Shown here: one piece after another, positions 11,154-22,477 of the stretch
Position numbering within the stretch: position 1 is the first letter of the stretch
Layout: the number at the start of each line of letters is the position of its first letter
Source of the DNA: Lepidurus packardi
Taxonomy: Eukaryota > Arthropoda > Branchiopoda > Notostraca > Triopsidae
DNA length: 64,000 nucleotides
Reading direction: 5' to 3'
Assembly: GCA_023053545.1 (NCBI GenBank)
Contig: JAKZAN010000005.1
Location: forward strand, 11,408,001-11,472,000
Translations under genes and position numbers: made by a program
The notes under the pieces: model-generated
Told to the model about the DNA's origin: nothing
The model's input: only the letters and a program-made list of their open reading frames with translations
Database searches by the model: none

Positions 11154-11840
11154 ATACATAATTGTAATATTGAAATATATTATTGTAATATATAATCGGA
11201 ATACTGTACAACTACATATAATTCGTACAATCACGTATACAATTTATAGAACTGGATGAAAATTCAAAATGTTCAGAATAGAAATTATGAGATATCACTT
11301 GCAAAGATATAAAGTTAGGTTATAAGCTTACGATTAGGAATTAACCTTTTACATAACATAACGCTATAGTAACTGCATACATTATTTTTTGAGTTTGTTT
11401 GGTTCAGATACATCCCTATCAAAATCCTATGTATTTCTTTCGTTGCGTGATCAAAGACATTCTTGCTGCGATTAACTTGGGGTTTATATTGGCTTGCGTC
11501 ATTTCATTCCACAAAACCCAACTTACGTAACGTGTTAATGAATTGTGTGGTACAGAAGTTGCTTCAAATTCGGTCACACCAATTAAAAGTTCTACAAGTG
11601 CCTATGTGAACTAGATCCTTAAAAGAATCCAATAAGGAAATGATTAAAAGGCTTGTCAGACGCTTTCCATAGCTTTATAATTGGAGCCATTACTTAAAAA
11701 GTACTAGGAAGAGGCATTTATTATCTGTAATTACGAATTATTTTTTAATTATTTAATTACATTTATTATCTGTAATTACGATTATTTATCTGCAGTTAAA
11801 GTATCAACAAGTAACACGCAATACTCTCATCCAGTGTAAG
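11154..11840. other. AT-rich spacer
   Basis: No gene seen. A near-direct repeat of about 20 bases rich in ATTATCTGTAATTACG occurs at about 11719 and 11763. Otherwise nothing recognised. Confidence 0.55.
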
Positions 11841-11844
11841 TACC

Positions 11845-12850
11845 ACCTGAACTAGAACTAATTATCCACTGCTTCACCTGTTGTAAGTCGGAATCCTGGA
11901 CTTGTGCTGTTGCAACCAATCCCTGTTCGATTTCTGCCTCTTGATATTCTATTGCCATACAGGGAATGGAACTTCACCTGGAACTTCGTCTTCACCTTGA
12001 CGTTCCACAATACCACATTGCGAACAAAATGCAGATGACATGTCTGGGCATGGCATCTGCATTTTGGTGCTTTTTCCCTGGCCGATGTTCCACCGAGAAT
12101 TCATAGGACTCAAACAAGCTTAGCCAGCGTAGAACCTGCCCCGAAGGATTCTTGCCTTTTTTTATCCAGCTACCTGCACTGTTATCCGTGCGAATCCTAA
12201 ATGGCCGTCCCAGCAAGTAGTGACTAAACTGGGTTAAAGCAAACTTCATTGCCAGCAACTCCTTCCTTGCTACGCAGTAATGCGTTTCTGCTCTGGACAA
12301 ATTACGACTGGCAAACGCAACTGGCCGCTCCACTCCATCGGTTTTTAGAGACAAAGCCTAAACCGACGTTGCTGGCATCGCAGTCTACGATGAAAGCTGT
12401 GAAAGGTCTGGAAATGGCAAAACAGGAGCAGAAGTGAGTGCTTCTTTCAATCGAGCAAAAGCCTCTTCACATTCCCTTGTCCAAATGAAAGCGACATTTT
12501 CTTCCATTAGCCGGTACAAGGGTTTTGAAATGTCGGCAAATGCAGCTACCAACCGATGATAATATAATTCAATCCAATGTCAAGAAATATACAGATCCTT
12601 GTAAAGCATCAAGGGTGTCGTCGATGCGGGGCAGTGGGTAAGCGTCCTTGGTCGTGACGGCGTTTAATCCCCGATAATCCACACACAATCGTAAGGATCC
12701 GTCTTTTCCCCTTACTATCACAACTGGAGCAGTCCAGGGGCTATTAGAAGGTGAAATAATGTTTCCTTCCAGCAGTTTATTCACCGTAGCTTCCACTTCG
12801 GGCTTTCCAGTGTGCTGGAATTCGCCTGGATGGAATGCGGACTGGGGTGA
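11845..12850 (-). mobile_element. Ty3/Gypsy retrotransposon pol remnant
   Basis: Minus-strand translation gives, in order, the start of a Ty3/Gypsy reverse transcriptase (SPWTAPVVIVRGKDGSLRLCVDYRGLN, ending at FLTLD), then directly the RT-RNase H connection (YYHRLVAAFADISKPLYRL and FIWTRECEEAFARLK), then RNase H (RPVAFASRNLSRAETHYCVARKELLAM and HQNADAMPR) and a short piece towards integrase (QVKQWI). The RT core between FLTLD and YYHRL, including the YxDD catalytic site, is missing. Frameshifts and the absence of gag, integrase and recognisable LTRs show a dead element. Confidence 0.88.
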
Positions 12851-12867
12851 TCTCCCATGTGTATACG

Positions 12868-13042
12868 ATTCCTAAATGCTACTAACTTTGGCAAGTTTAG
12901 TGTTTTTCTTAAAACGTTTGACTACGTCTCTTTCTGCTACCTCTACATTTTCTTTCTTGGGACCGAGAGATTTGTCAGAAAACCTTAACATTGGAAGGAT
13001 ACCCCTGTTACCATACTGTGTAAACCTCTATACTGTGATTGG
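12868..13042 (+). repeat. Dispersed repeat R1, internally deleted copy
   Basis: The segments around 12875-12925 and 12960-13042 match, in the opposite orientation, the two ends of 40430-40765. The 13 kb duplication units carry only the end portion (28185-28262 and 41137-41213). It abuts the Gypsy remnant, so it could be part of that element or a separate non-autonomous element; no coding capacity is recognised. Confidence 0.65.
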
Positions 13043-14433
13043 AGTAGTCGAAAAGTATTCAAGTATTCATGAAAGTATTCATCGAAAGAAAATATAGAAA
13101 AGGAGTGATCCACAAAACACGGACGTGTCATTTAACACAAATACATTAAAGAGTTTACTGTGTGTCATTCCGTACCCAGTTTGAACCTTGTTGCTCCCCA
13201 GGCTCATTGGCTGCTTTCCTCGAAGCGTCGTCTTTGGGAACTCGATGTGGTATGGCAAGGTGACTGCGGAGAGGGCGACAGGCCGAGGCTAATGGAGGGG
13301 GATAAAAGACGTTGGCCTTGGTTAATTTGCACGTTTGGGAGTGGGTGACGGATTCTTGGCGAAGGGCAAGGTCGAGTCAATGAAGGACCAACGTTGAAAG
13401 AAACATATTCGCTAAGAAAGGTCGCCAAGTGGGATAAACAGAGGAAGGAAATGTAAAGAAAAGAAGAGTCCAGTTTTGAACAGTAAAGGAAATACAGCAT
13501 TTGAAAGACGCCAACCGTGACAACTGTAATTAAAGTTGGAACAGTAAGTTTCCTTGAAGATTTTATTTAACTAAATTTTAATTTAATCTGTTTAATTCAA
13601 TTATTTTTAAATGTAATTATTTTACATTCATTTTTTTAATTTAATTAATTTTTTCACTAAGTTTTAATGTAATGTTTAATTTAATTTTAATTATTTAACT
13701 CAATTTTATATAAGGATGCTATAGTATCAGAAAGTGATCTAGGTCTAACTTCAAGGCTAGTGTATGGAAACTCATGCTCACGTTATAAATAGGCTTGTTT
13801 GATCGTAAACTCAATTTAGACTTATTGAATAATCAGGTGGATTTATGTTTGTATTTAACTTGCTATGAGATTTGTGTCTTGCGCTATGATACACAAACGC
13901 TACATATTGTAGCCTTGGCGTATATAAGGATGCTATAGTATCAGAAAGTGATCTAGGTCTAACTTCAAGGCTAATGCATATTACGGTGGCAACTGTTCCG
14001 AATCAGCCCCAATCATTAATACGAAGGCGTTGCCAAGAGACCTCACGTTATGCTACTGAGCCCAAGATATAGAAATATCAAAGAAGCTGATAATCGCACT
14101 GACAAAAAAAACGTGCTATCTCCTCGACAATGAATCCAATCAATGTGCCCCGGAGTTAGACTTAAGCATTCAACCTTACTTAAGATATTATAAAAGTCTA
14201 GTTGTAGGCTGGGGCATGTCCTTAGGCCTATTATATAGTGGTTCAAAAACTGACTGTGGATCAGGGTTGTGTAAGCATTGAGGATAGACTCTCAAATCTG
14301 TTTACCAAGCCTAAGCTGTGGCCAAGACACACTCGTTACCGAACATTCCAGAAAGGTCTTGCAACAGGAGTAGCCACTAATTTCACTGTTGTAAACGACT
14401 CGCGTGCTTTGAAAAAGTTACTTAAGTTGTAAA
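13043..14433. repeat. Repeat-rich spacer before acyltransferase copy 3
   Basis: No gene. 13384-13515 and 13748-13924 repeat blocks found at 3039-3180 and 2775-2950. 13560-13710 is an AT-rich low-complexity tract. A direct repeat of about 52 bp (TAAGGATGCTATAGTATCAG and on) occurs at 13708 and 13922 and flanks the second block; a shorter piece of it is also at 3182 and 16061. Confidence 0.7.
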
Positions 14434-15607
14434 ATGTCTAACAGCCATATTGACTCGACGGATCCGGTAGTCCCCAGAAAAACAACACGACAGGCTAATA
14501 CAAATGAAGACGTTCTGCGTGAAGTCGACCAAAATTCGCCGTCAGATGTACTTTCGGTTCTGGAAAAGTTGGAAAGACATGGAGCAGACTCAACAACTGT
14601 AAGTTAGCTCTTATTTTATAATCCCGGTCCAGCGTTAAATATGTTTTCACGTTTTGTTGTTTTAGTTGTACCAATCCCTTAGGCGAGCCAGTAAAGGAAT
14701 TCAGGTCAGGAAGCACTTTTACGTGCCTAGAGATAACCCAGACAGTCCGTTGGTGCTGATGATAGCCAAAGACGAAGAAGAAATTGTAAAATATGGGTTC
14801 AGATTATAAGTCCGATAATTCGTATACTAAAAAATTCATCTTGATAACAGGGACCGTTCAAACGCGTGACTTTCTTCACTTCTGATAAGTGTCTTAAGGA
14901 ACTGTACGATTTGTTTACTACGACGGATGTCATGAACTTCAGCCAAGGTTTAATGTTCGGTGGAGTGAACGCCGTCCTTGCTGATACCATAAGACAAATC
15001 TGTGAAGCAAGAGGAGGAATATACAGTTTCCATATACAGCAAACCCTGATGACACTGTCTCCTACACTAGCACTGCAACTCGACATAAAGTAACTGAAAT
15101 GTAAAGGGACTTGTAGTTTACTTGAAGAGGTCCAAATCTCTTAGGGTACCTGAACACGTGTACCTGGCACCGCTAAACAAAAAGGACTCTACTACTGTCC
15201 ACAGTAACTGGCGATACCGCTTCTATAAGAAGCATGAAGCCACTGAGCGAGAGATTGAGAATCTTCCTTCGATGGGCCTTTACCTTCGAGAGACTGATGA
15301 GCTAGTGTCCTGGATTTTGATGCACGACTTGGGTTCTATTGGCATGATGTACACGAAGAAAGCACACCGTCGATCTGGCTATGGAGAACTGGTGGCCAAA
15401 GCACTCGCCCAAAAGATGGCTACCACCGGTCAGACCCCGTTTGTTATGGTGAGTGAGAACTCGCCTGCGCTGAGTTGCTTCCTGAAAATAGGCTTCCAGC
15501 AATTGCACGTACTCAACTGGTTGATTTATTCCCCACCACAACTGGCAGAAGTTGTTGAGCACTACGTCGAAACAGCTATGACTCCAGAAGACGAATTGTG
15601 TGACTAA
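14434..15607 (+). CDS. FR47/GLYAT-like N-acyltransferase, copy 3
   Basis: Exons 14434-14598, 14666-14785, 14851-15089 and 15145-15607 encode about 328 residues. Exon 1 is exactly 55 codons, as in copies 1 and 4, which supports ATG 14434. The acyl-CoA loop is RRSGYGELVAKALAQKM, and the region that follows reads GQTPFVMVSENSPALSCFLKIGFQ. It forms a tandem pair with copy 4. An intracellular acyl-CoA dependent acyltransferase is expected; substrate unknown. No lesion is seen. Confidence 0.87.
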
Positions 15608-16244
15608 TCAAAGTTAAGAACTCTGGTAGTAAAATTTAGACGACATCCTTGTAATAAATTAGGGTTCCCTTCTGCCAGGCACCTTGCTTATGAAAAACTG
15701 AGGTACATAATTTTTTCCAATGAAAAATTGAAAATAGGCTTCCCATGTAATCAATGTCATGATCTACGCTAGAAATCCCCAAACAACCTATGAAAATCAA
15801 ATTCTATAAAACATCCCCAATCCCAAACGCGACCACCCTCCCAAGTCCCTAACCGCTACCTTTCGACTTTCGTGTACCTGGCCTACGTGGCCAAATCTGT
15901 CTTAGGAAAAACATTGATCAAGATCAAACTTGAAATAATCTCCATACAATAAAAACCATGGGCAAAATAACTTTAATTCATAAAGCATTCCAGAGATGCG
16001 TTGGAAAATGGCCAAACTAACACATTCACGAGACACCCGAAACGAAGCGGATGTTTTGACATCAGAAAGTGATCTAGGTCAAGGGTAACTGGGCGTTGCG
16101 GAATGCCTTCACGCTCTCAGTCGTTGATAGGGCTTCGAATGAAAGTGGTTTCCAAGAACATACGGAGCTTCTGTTGAAATTGAAGTCACCCGAAACTACT
16201 TATTTTAAACGGTATACTTTAATTTATACAGTGCAATTTACAGG
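15608..16244. other. Spacer between acyltransferase copies 3 and 4
   Basis: No gene. A short piece of the dispersed repeat (CAGAAAGTGATCTAGGTC) lies at about 16064. Nothing else recognised. Confidence 0.6.
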
Positions 16245-17413
16245 ATGTCAAACTGCCGCGAAGAATTTAGAGATACGGTGATCACCAGTGAAACTTCTAT
16301 AGTAGATCATCCGAATGAAGATGTGCTGCAAAGAATTGACGAAAATTCACCGTCAGATGTGCGCTTGGCTCTGGAAAGACTTGAAAGCCATGGACAAGAC
16401 TCAACAATAGTGAAGATCTTCTATTTAAATTTACCAATGTTTTAATCGACAAGATTTTATAGTTGTACCAATTATTGTTGGTAGCCAGCAAAGGTATTCA
16501 AAACCGGAAACAGTTTTACGTGCCTCGGAAGGACTCTGGTAGCCCGCTGATATTAATGAAGTCCAAAGACAAGGAAGAAAATGTACAGTACTAAAAGTAT
16601 CCCTTCTACCACAAGACTACACAAACCAAGTCTTCCTGACACAGGGATTGATCACCCGCGTGAGTTTCTTCACTTCCATGGAGTACCTAGACGAACTGCT
16701 GGAATTGTTCGTCAAAACAAACGTTTTGAACTTCAGCGAAGGCATATTGTTCGGCGGAATACCTGAGATGCTCGCCGATACCATTAAGCAAGTATGTGAA
16801 GCCAGAGGAGGAGTATTCAAATGCACTTACGAGTGCACCTTGATGACCCTGTCTCCTCAACTAGCGTTGCAACTGGACGTCAAGTAAGTTTAACACGCAA
16901 AGTGCAAAGCACTTCCTAAAGATGCTTGTTTTTCTTACCAGGGTCCCAGAGCATGTTTTCCTGGCGCCACTGAGCAAGAACGATGCCAGCACGGTGCATA
17001 ATAACTGGCCACCACGTGTCATTAAAAAGCCTGAAGTCACCGAGCGCGAGATTTCCAATCTTCCATCGATGGGGCTTTACTTAAGAGGAACTAATGAAAT
17101 CGTTTCCTGGATTTTGGTGCATGATTTGGGTTCTATGGGCATGATGTACACGAAAAAAGTGCATCGTAGTTCTGGCTACGGTGGACTGGTAGCCAGAGCC
17201 CTCTCCCGACACTTGGCTACAATTGGTCTGACGCCGTTTGTTATGGTCCATGAATGCAACCCGGTTTTATTTAACTGTTTTCGTAAAATGGGGTTCAAGC
17301 CTATTCATACGGTCAAGTGGTTGACCTATGCACCACCGCATCTGGTAGAAACTGTTGAGTTCTTCTCAGAAACGTCACAGCTCCCACAAGACGAATGCGA
17401 TTCGGAAAAGTAA
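16245..17413 (+). CDS. FR47/GLYAT-like N-acyltransferase, copy 4
   Basis: Exons 16245-16409, 16463-16582, 16645-16883 and 16942-17413, about 331 residues, with the same phases and internal exon lengths as the other copies. The acyl-CoA loop has one change at its start (HRSSGYGGLVARAL in place of HRRSGYGELVAKAL), so the second basic residue is lost although the RxxGxG spacing stays. The downstream core (GLTPFVMVHECNPVLFNCFRKMGF) is intact. Likely a functional paralogue, possibly with altered acyl donor handling; that last point is inference. Confidence 0.86.
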
Positions 17414-17942
17414 AGAAACTATGGCCCAAACGTCCTATTAACGTTTGATTATTAATTAACTGCATTGTATGTGAAGTTTTCAAACAAGTCCTAACAATGT
17501 GGACAGTGCAGGAGTTACGGTGCTAAAAGAGATTAATACATGCAACTTACATCAAATATGAGCAGATTCCTGAGCCGTATCTCAATGACCTTCAGTGCCC
17601 TTCACGTTTCCGCTCTTTATTCAAACGCTGTTGCTCTACCTTTTTGACTGATCCAATCCTTTGAAGACTACATCGACTATTTTTTCCAGCGAAGCATTCT
17701 GTCTGTGACGTTAAAACAGTACCAATTCACATGGAAAATTATCAGAAAGTACAAACTCAAGCTCAAATTTTGCTATCATGACTGTCACGTGACTGCACAT
17801 CTCTCTGTCAACCGTCATGAAAATACGTTAATGTCAATTGCAATCCGATCAGCATTGGTTTTTCACGTTACATGCATTATTGGAACCAAAAGACAAGATT
17901 ATTGCAGATAGGAACGTTTTTAGACTAGTTCATCCAGCTTTC
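17414..17942. other. Spacer between acyltransferase copy 4 and the fucosyltransferase
   Basis: Convergent gene ends flank this 0.5 kb stretch. No gene, repeat or RNA recognised. Confidence 0.6.
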
Positions 17943-19274
17943 TTAACCTCTGAGATGGCAATTTCCTTTGGTGAACCACCAGTGATGAAGATCAGTGTAA
18001 ATGGATGTACCCTGCTTCGGATCATTGAGCATCTGACAGATCGAGCACCACCCACTCCAGAATGTTGGCTTGTAGTTATCAATCCATTGAAGGTACTCCC
18101 GGTAGAGTGAATCATTACCTAGGAGTACGTGCAAATACTTCGCTAGCGCTTCAGGAGACCCGAACGAGTCGGCATCTATGAACGAGTTGGGTGGACCAAT
18201 TCGCGTATGAGCTTCAATTCCGAAAACGACAGGCACAACGCCATGTTGTAGGGCGTTAAAGAACTTCTCTGTTACATAATCCACGCAAATAGAGTTTTCA
18301 AAGGCGATATAGAATTTATAATCTCGGCCAAGCATTCTTGCGCAAGTAGTACGGTTCTCACAGGAAAGGTTACCGCATTTTCCATAGATGTCAATGTCAA
18401 TGAACTGACTCAGTGCTTTGACATATTTCTCCCTTCCACTAGTGGTAACGCAGTCCGAAACGAACCAAGCTACATGTTTCTTCTTATTCTTAATGAAAGT
18501 GTCGTAATCAAAGGTCACATCAGGAACCTTCTTACTGTCAGAGGTTTTCAATATACGAAAGAGACTTAGGCTTGCCGTCAAGCTCGTGCCGTTGGTAGCA
18601 TCGTCCCGGGATTGCGCCCTAGTGGAGAAAGGTCGCACTACACCGTAAGGGTGTTGAATGTCTGAATCGGAGCGGTAGCTCATCGTCCAGTTGAAGACAT
18701 TGGCGTACGCGTGCAGCGGACCGGTATGAATCGGAGGTTCCACGAAGAAAAAGACCCATCGCTGATGAGGCAGACGATATAGTGGCATGTCTTTCAAACG
18801 AAGGTTACCAGCATGAAACACAACAGCCTCACTAAGCTGCAACAGTGATCGGTTGTTGGTAGTCTGGCAGCACTTGACGGGACAACCCATAAAGGGTCTG
18901 CTACCAAACCCCACATGAAAATCATCTCGCTTGAAGAATGGTGTCCAATAAAGAATCAATTTTGAACTCTTAGCTTCATCCTATATGATTAACATGAATA
19001 AATGTAAGTTTAACATGACTCCACTTCAGAAATCAAATCAACATAAAGGTACGATACTTTCCTTCGATGAAGAAATGTTGAGACTTTGTCTCGAAGCAAT
19101 AAACTGGGTGGACTCGTAAGAATTGCGAAAACGGGCGTCAAACCATGCGTTTGACATCCACCAAAGGAATACACAAGTACATGTTAGCAGAAAAAGAATA
19201 TGGACCAAGCGTTTCCATTTGTTGACTGACAACGTATTCCTGAGCCTGGGACGGAATCTTAACGTTGAAGACAT
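17943..19274 (-). CDS. Alpha-1,3-fucosyltransferase (GT10), type II Golgi membrane protein
   Basis: Two coding exons on the minus strand, 19274-19053 and 18980-17943, joined in phase 0 across a 72-nt intron, give 419 residues. Exon 1 carries a short cytoplasmic tail and a single membrane anchor (LVHILFLLTCTCVFLWWMS, about residues 23-41), as expected of a type II Golgi enzyme. Exon 2 holds the whole catalytic domain, including the GT10 hallmark FYIAFENSICVDYVTEKFF followed by GVVPVVFG, and C-terminal cysteines CSICQ. The family transfers fucose from GDP-fucose to N-acetylglucosamine of glycans on secreted or membrane proteins. The reading frame is intact. It stands alone here on the strand opposite to most neighbours; a partial copy of its exon 1-intron region lies at 3224-3372. 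Confidence 0.93.
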
Positions 19275-20190
19275 CTTTACAAATCGAAGACGTTCTGTTT
19301 TAAGCTCTCACGCTCTTACAGTTATCGACATGGATCGTATGTCACAATGCCTGTAATGAGATTTGTACTTCAAATTGAAAGCACCACAGCTCATGTATGT
19401 TAACAACTTACACAGCAACGAGATGTTACTTACGACATAAAGAGCTCAGTCATTGAAGAAACAAGGGAACCGGAGAGTTCTTTTACGCTAGGATTGAAAC
19501 AGTCAAGTATTCATCGAAAGAAAGTATAGCATTTAACTAGTTGAAACCGTACACTCAAAAGAAGAGGGAAGAAATCAATCGCTTTAGTAATCTGTGGCTA
19601 CAGGAAAGAACTAACCAGTCGAGTGTGCCTTACTAAGTTTATGTCTGACGATTTGCAATACCACATGTGGGTTTTGATAATTGTTTTAATATAATCATAT
19701 TTTCACAACATGTGGCGGTGGGACTTTTCTCCAAGTGTTAATCCGTTAAATCATTATATTTTTCTGTCGAAAATATTAAATTGGAAAATTAATGATCAAC
19801 GAAACGGCAGGTCTATGTGGTACACGTCAATCCGAACAAATGTGAAGGTGCTAAAAAGTGTGCAGCATGGTGTTAGCCAACAGTGTCCGTTGGGCATCGT
19901 TTAAGTCATACAGGATTCACTTACTGTATATAAAAAGGTAGTACAAATAGAAAGAAGTACATAAGGTAGAGGGATGAAAATGACGCTCCGAAAGAAAACA
20001 CGATTTTTTCTCTGCAAGCAATTAGTTTACAATTATACTACAAGTGTCGCGAGGACTCCTTACAGCTGTGCGTGGGATCCCTCCAGGCTTGCAACCAGAT
20101 CGAATGCGAGGGCAGGTACCAATGTAGGGGCTTCCTATGAAATACTGTCCTTCTCCAGGTGTCCTGAGGAATTCTTCCAGGTTTAGGCAA
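19275..20190. other. Spacer upstream of the fucosyltransferase
   Basis: No gene supported. This includes the fucosyltransferase 5' flank. A short shared motif (AAGTATTCATCGAAAGAAA) at about 19504 is also at 13069-13090. Confidence 0.55.
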
Positions 20191-20485
20191 CAAACCGGGC
20201 CCTAGGGCGCAGCCAGTGGGACCGCATGGCCTCCGGCTTTGACTCGGAACGCCGGAGGCTGCGGTACCGTTGTTTGGCCCCTAGGTCCAAGGGTAGACAG
20301 AGGGAAAGGGAATAGGAAAAATGAGAACAATGAAGAACAACGACGGCCTTGAAGACAAGGTAATCTTAGTGATCCAGGCCAGGACGACCAGGGCAGCGCG
20401 AGCGGGGCAAGGAGACTGGCATGCATCTTGGGAGAAGACAAGCGATTTTAAGATCTTTGACTGATGTTCGGTTTTCCCCAAAGTT
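20190..20485. repeat. GC-rich block and PAN-upstream repeat
   Basis: 20190-20300 is distinctly more GC-rich than its surroundings (GCCGGAGGC inverted repeats) and is unique in the window. 20322-20485 closely matches 3668-3835 in front of PAN1. From this point the upstream regions of PAN1 and PAN2 are colinear, except that PAN2 has about 285 extra bases bounded by a 38-bp direct repeat at 20447 and 20769. Confidence 0.6.
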
Positions 20486-20972
20486 TCTTGGGAGAAGATA
20501 AACGAGGAGTCATTGGACGCCTAACTTGTCTATAATATCCTTTTACCATCCTTTGACGGCAAAAGATCAAATAAAAAGTGAACAGGAAACAATTAAACTT
20601 TCTTCCTTTACTGTGAAAATAAACCGGTCTGAGCTTTTAATTTTGACAGTGAATGTTTCTCGATTCTAACATCAAGATGCAAACCACGTACCGACATAAT
20701 TAGAAATATATTGGGGATTTCTTGCAAATACGTGCTTTGATTGTTCGGTTAAAGTGAACGTTTATCGGTTTTAAGATCTTTGACTGAAGTTCGGTTTTCC
20801 CCAAAGTACAAAAAAAAGTCCTACTAGCTATATACCCTGTTCAACCTTTTTGTCGCATAGGGAAAACCCAACTTAGGAAACAAGTTTCCGAAGAAAAGAC
20901 TACGTATGAATATGTAATGGAGTATTTTCCCATACTTGGATTCCTGGTATCAGATATCATCTGGAGAAGACC

Positions 20973-20980
20973 TATAAATA
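20973..20980 (+). promoter_or_regulatory. TATA box of PAN2
   Basis: TATAAATA in the conserved PAN core promoter block, followed by a leader exon and intron before the start codon. Confidence 0.7.
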
Positions 20981-21229
20981 CAGCTTGGGCCTGTCCGTAG
21001 TACAACAGACCTTCTCCATCCTCTCTTGGTATTCATCCTCTCCTGACTGAAGCAGCTTAAATAACCTTGTTGAATAGTAAGTTTTATTGAAGATGTTTTA
21101 ATCTAAAACAAAGCGAGATTTACTAGAATGCTTGACATCTTAGTGTTTAATCTTCTTGGGTAGAGCGTAATACAGGGGTTCTTTTCATTATTGTATAGGT
21201 TTCTGATCCATTCCTCAAGTCCGCCGACA

Positions 21230-21547
21230 ATGAACATGGTATCTTCATCGCTTAGTGTTTTCTTCCTGCTGATGGCGGCCGTAATGGTTCATTCCTGGAA
21301 TAGTGGTGACAACGGCTTGATCAGCTGGGACAATAACTGCGACCTTCACGACCCGAAATATGGGACATTCGACCGCAAGCCCAGTACTGGGGAACAATGT
21401 GGAGGAGTCTGCATCGCCAATCCCAGTTGCAAGTTCTTTGCCCACCGCGACGGGAAATGCTACTTGAAGAAGGGACCTGGTTCCAATATCACCCCCACCT
21501 TTGCACAGGGAACCACCTGCGGCTTTGTCAGATCCCGTGTCGACTAA
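21230..21547 (+). CDS. PAN2: small secreted PAN/Apple-like protein
   Basis: 105 residues with the shared signal peptide and six cysteines. It belongs to the subtype with SWNSGDNGLISWDNNC, DPKYGTFDRKPSTG and FAQGTTCGFVRSRVD; PAN6 and PAN9 differ from it by one residue (Gly to Ala in PKYGTF). A leader intron (donor at about 21078, acceptor TAG at 21198) precedes the start, so the in-frame ATG at 21191 is intronic. Secreted binding protein by inference. Confidence 0.82.
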   Translation: MNMVSSSLSVFFLLMAAVMVHSWNSGDNGLISWDNNCDLHDPKYGTFDRKPSTGEQCGGVCIANPSCKFFAHRDGKCYLKKGPGSNITPTFAQGTTCGFVRSRVD

Positions 21548-21907
21548 TTTGCAATGGATACAGATCGTCTGCCGGTAAAAGACAACCTTGCCTTAACACT
21601 TTAGCTTGGATCAATTCGATGTAAAATTGGTTGATGTTTGGGAAATATACACCAAATTCCCACTATACATTTGTTGAAAATTTACTTAGACTTAAACTAA
21701 TGTAAACTACTTGTCCGGCTTACCCCAAAGTAAAAGAAAAAAAATGTCTACCTTTCGTACGAGCTATATAACCAGTTCAACCATTCTATAGCATGGGTAA
21801 ACACAACTTAGGAAACAAGTCTCTGATGAAAAGACTACATATGAATATGTAATGGAGTATTTTCGCACACTTGGATTCCTGGTATCAGATATCATCTGCA
21901 GAAGACC

Positions 21908-21914
21908 TATAAAT
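21908..21914 (+). promoter_or_regulatory. TATA box of PAN3
   Basis: TATAAAT in the conserved PAN promoter block, about 930 bp after that of PAN2, so the repeat unit includes its own promoter. Confidence 0.7.
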
Positions 21915-22159
21915 GTAGCTTAGGACGGTCCGTAATACAACAGACCTTCTCCATCCTCTCTTGGTATTCATCCTCTCCTGACTGAAGCAGCTTACACTTG
22001 CTGACAGTAAGTTTTATTGAAGATGTTTTAATCTAAAACAAAGCGAAATTTACTAGAAAGCTTGACATCTTAGTGTTTGATCTTCTTGGGTAGAACATAA
22101 TGCATGGGTTCTTTTCATCATTGTATAGGTTTCTGATCCATTCCTCAAGTCCGCCGACA

Positions 22160-22477
22160 ATGAACATGGTATCCTCATCGCTTAGTGTTTTCTTCCTACT
22201 AATGGCGACCGTAATGGTTAATTCCTGGCGTGATGGTGACAATGTCTTGATCAGCTGGGACAATAACTGCGACCTCCGCCACCCCAGGTACCCGGTTATC
22301 GACCGCAAGCTCAGTACTGGCGAACAATGTGGATTGGTCTGCAGCGCCAATCCCAGTTGCAAATTCTTTGCCCACAGCAACGGGATATGCTACTTGAACA
22401 AGGGACCTAGTTCCAATATCACCCCCACCTTTGCACAGGGAATCACCTGCGGCTTTGTAAGATCCCGTGTCAACTAA
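22160..22477 (+). CDS. PAN3: divergent small secreted PAN/Apple-like protein
   Basis: 105 residues, the most diverged copy of the cluster: RHPRYPVIDRKLSTGEQCGLVCSANPSC, then SNGICYLNKGPSSN and a C-terminal SRVN. All six cysteines and the signal peptide are kept, and no stop or frameshift has appeared, which points to continued function under relaxed or changed constraint. It sits 930 bp behind PAN2 in a direct tandem that is absent from units b and c. Confidence 0.82.
   Translation: MNMVSSSLSVFFLLMATVMVNSWRDGDNVLISWDNNCDLRHPRYPVIDRKLSTGEQCGLVCSANPSCKFFAHSNGICYLNKGPSSNITPTFAQGITCGFVRSRVN

Noticed and set aside
17838..18110. Plus-strand open frame of 90 codons over the fucosyltransferase
   Set aside because: It is antisense to the conserved GT10 exon and has no family features.
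22033..22380. Minus-strand open frame of 115 codons
   Set aside because: Antisense to PAN3; the PAN family evidence on the plus strand explains it.
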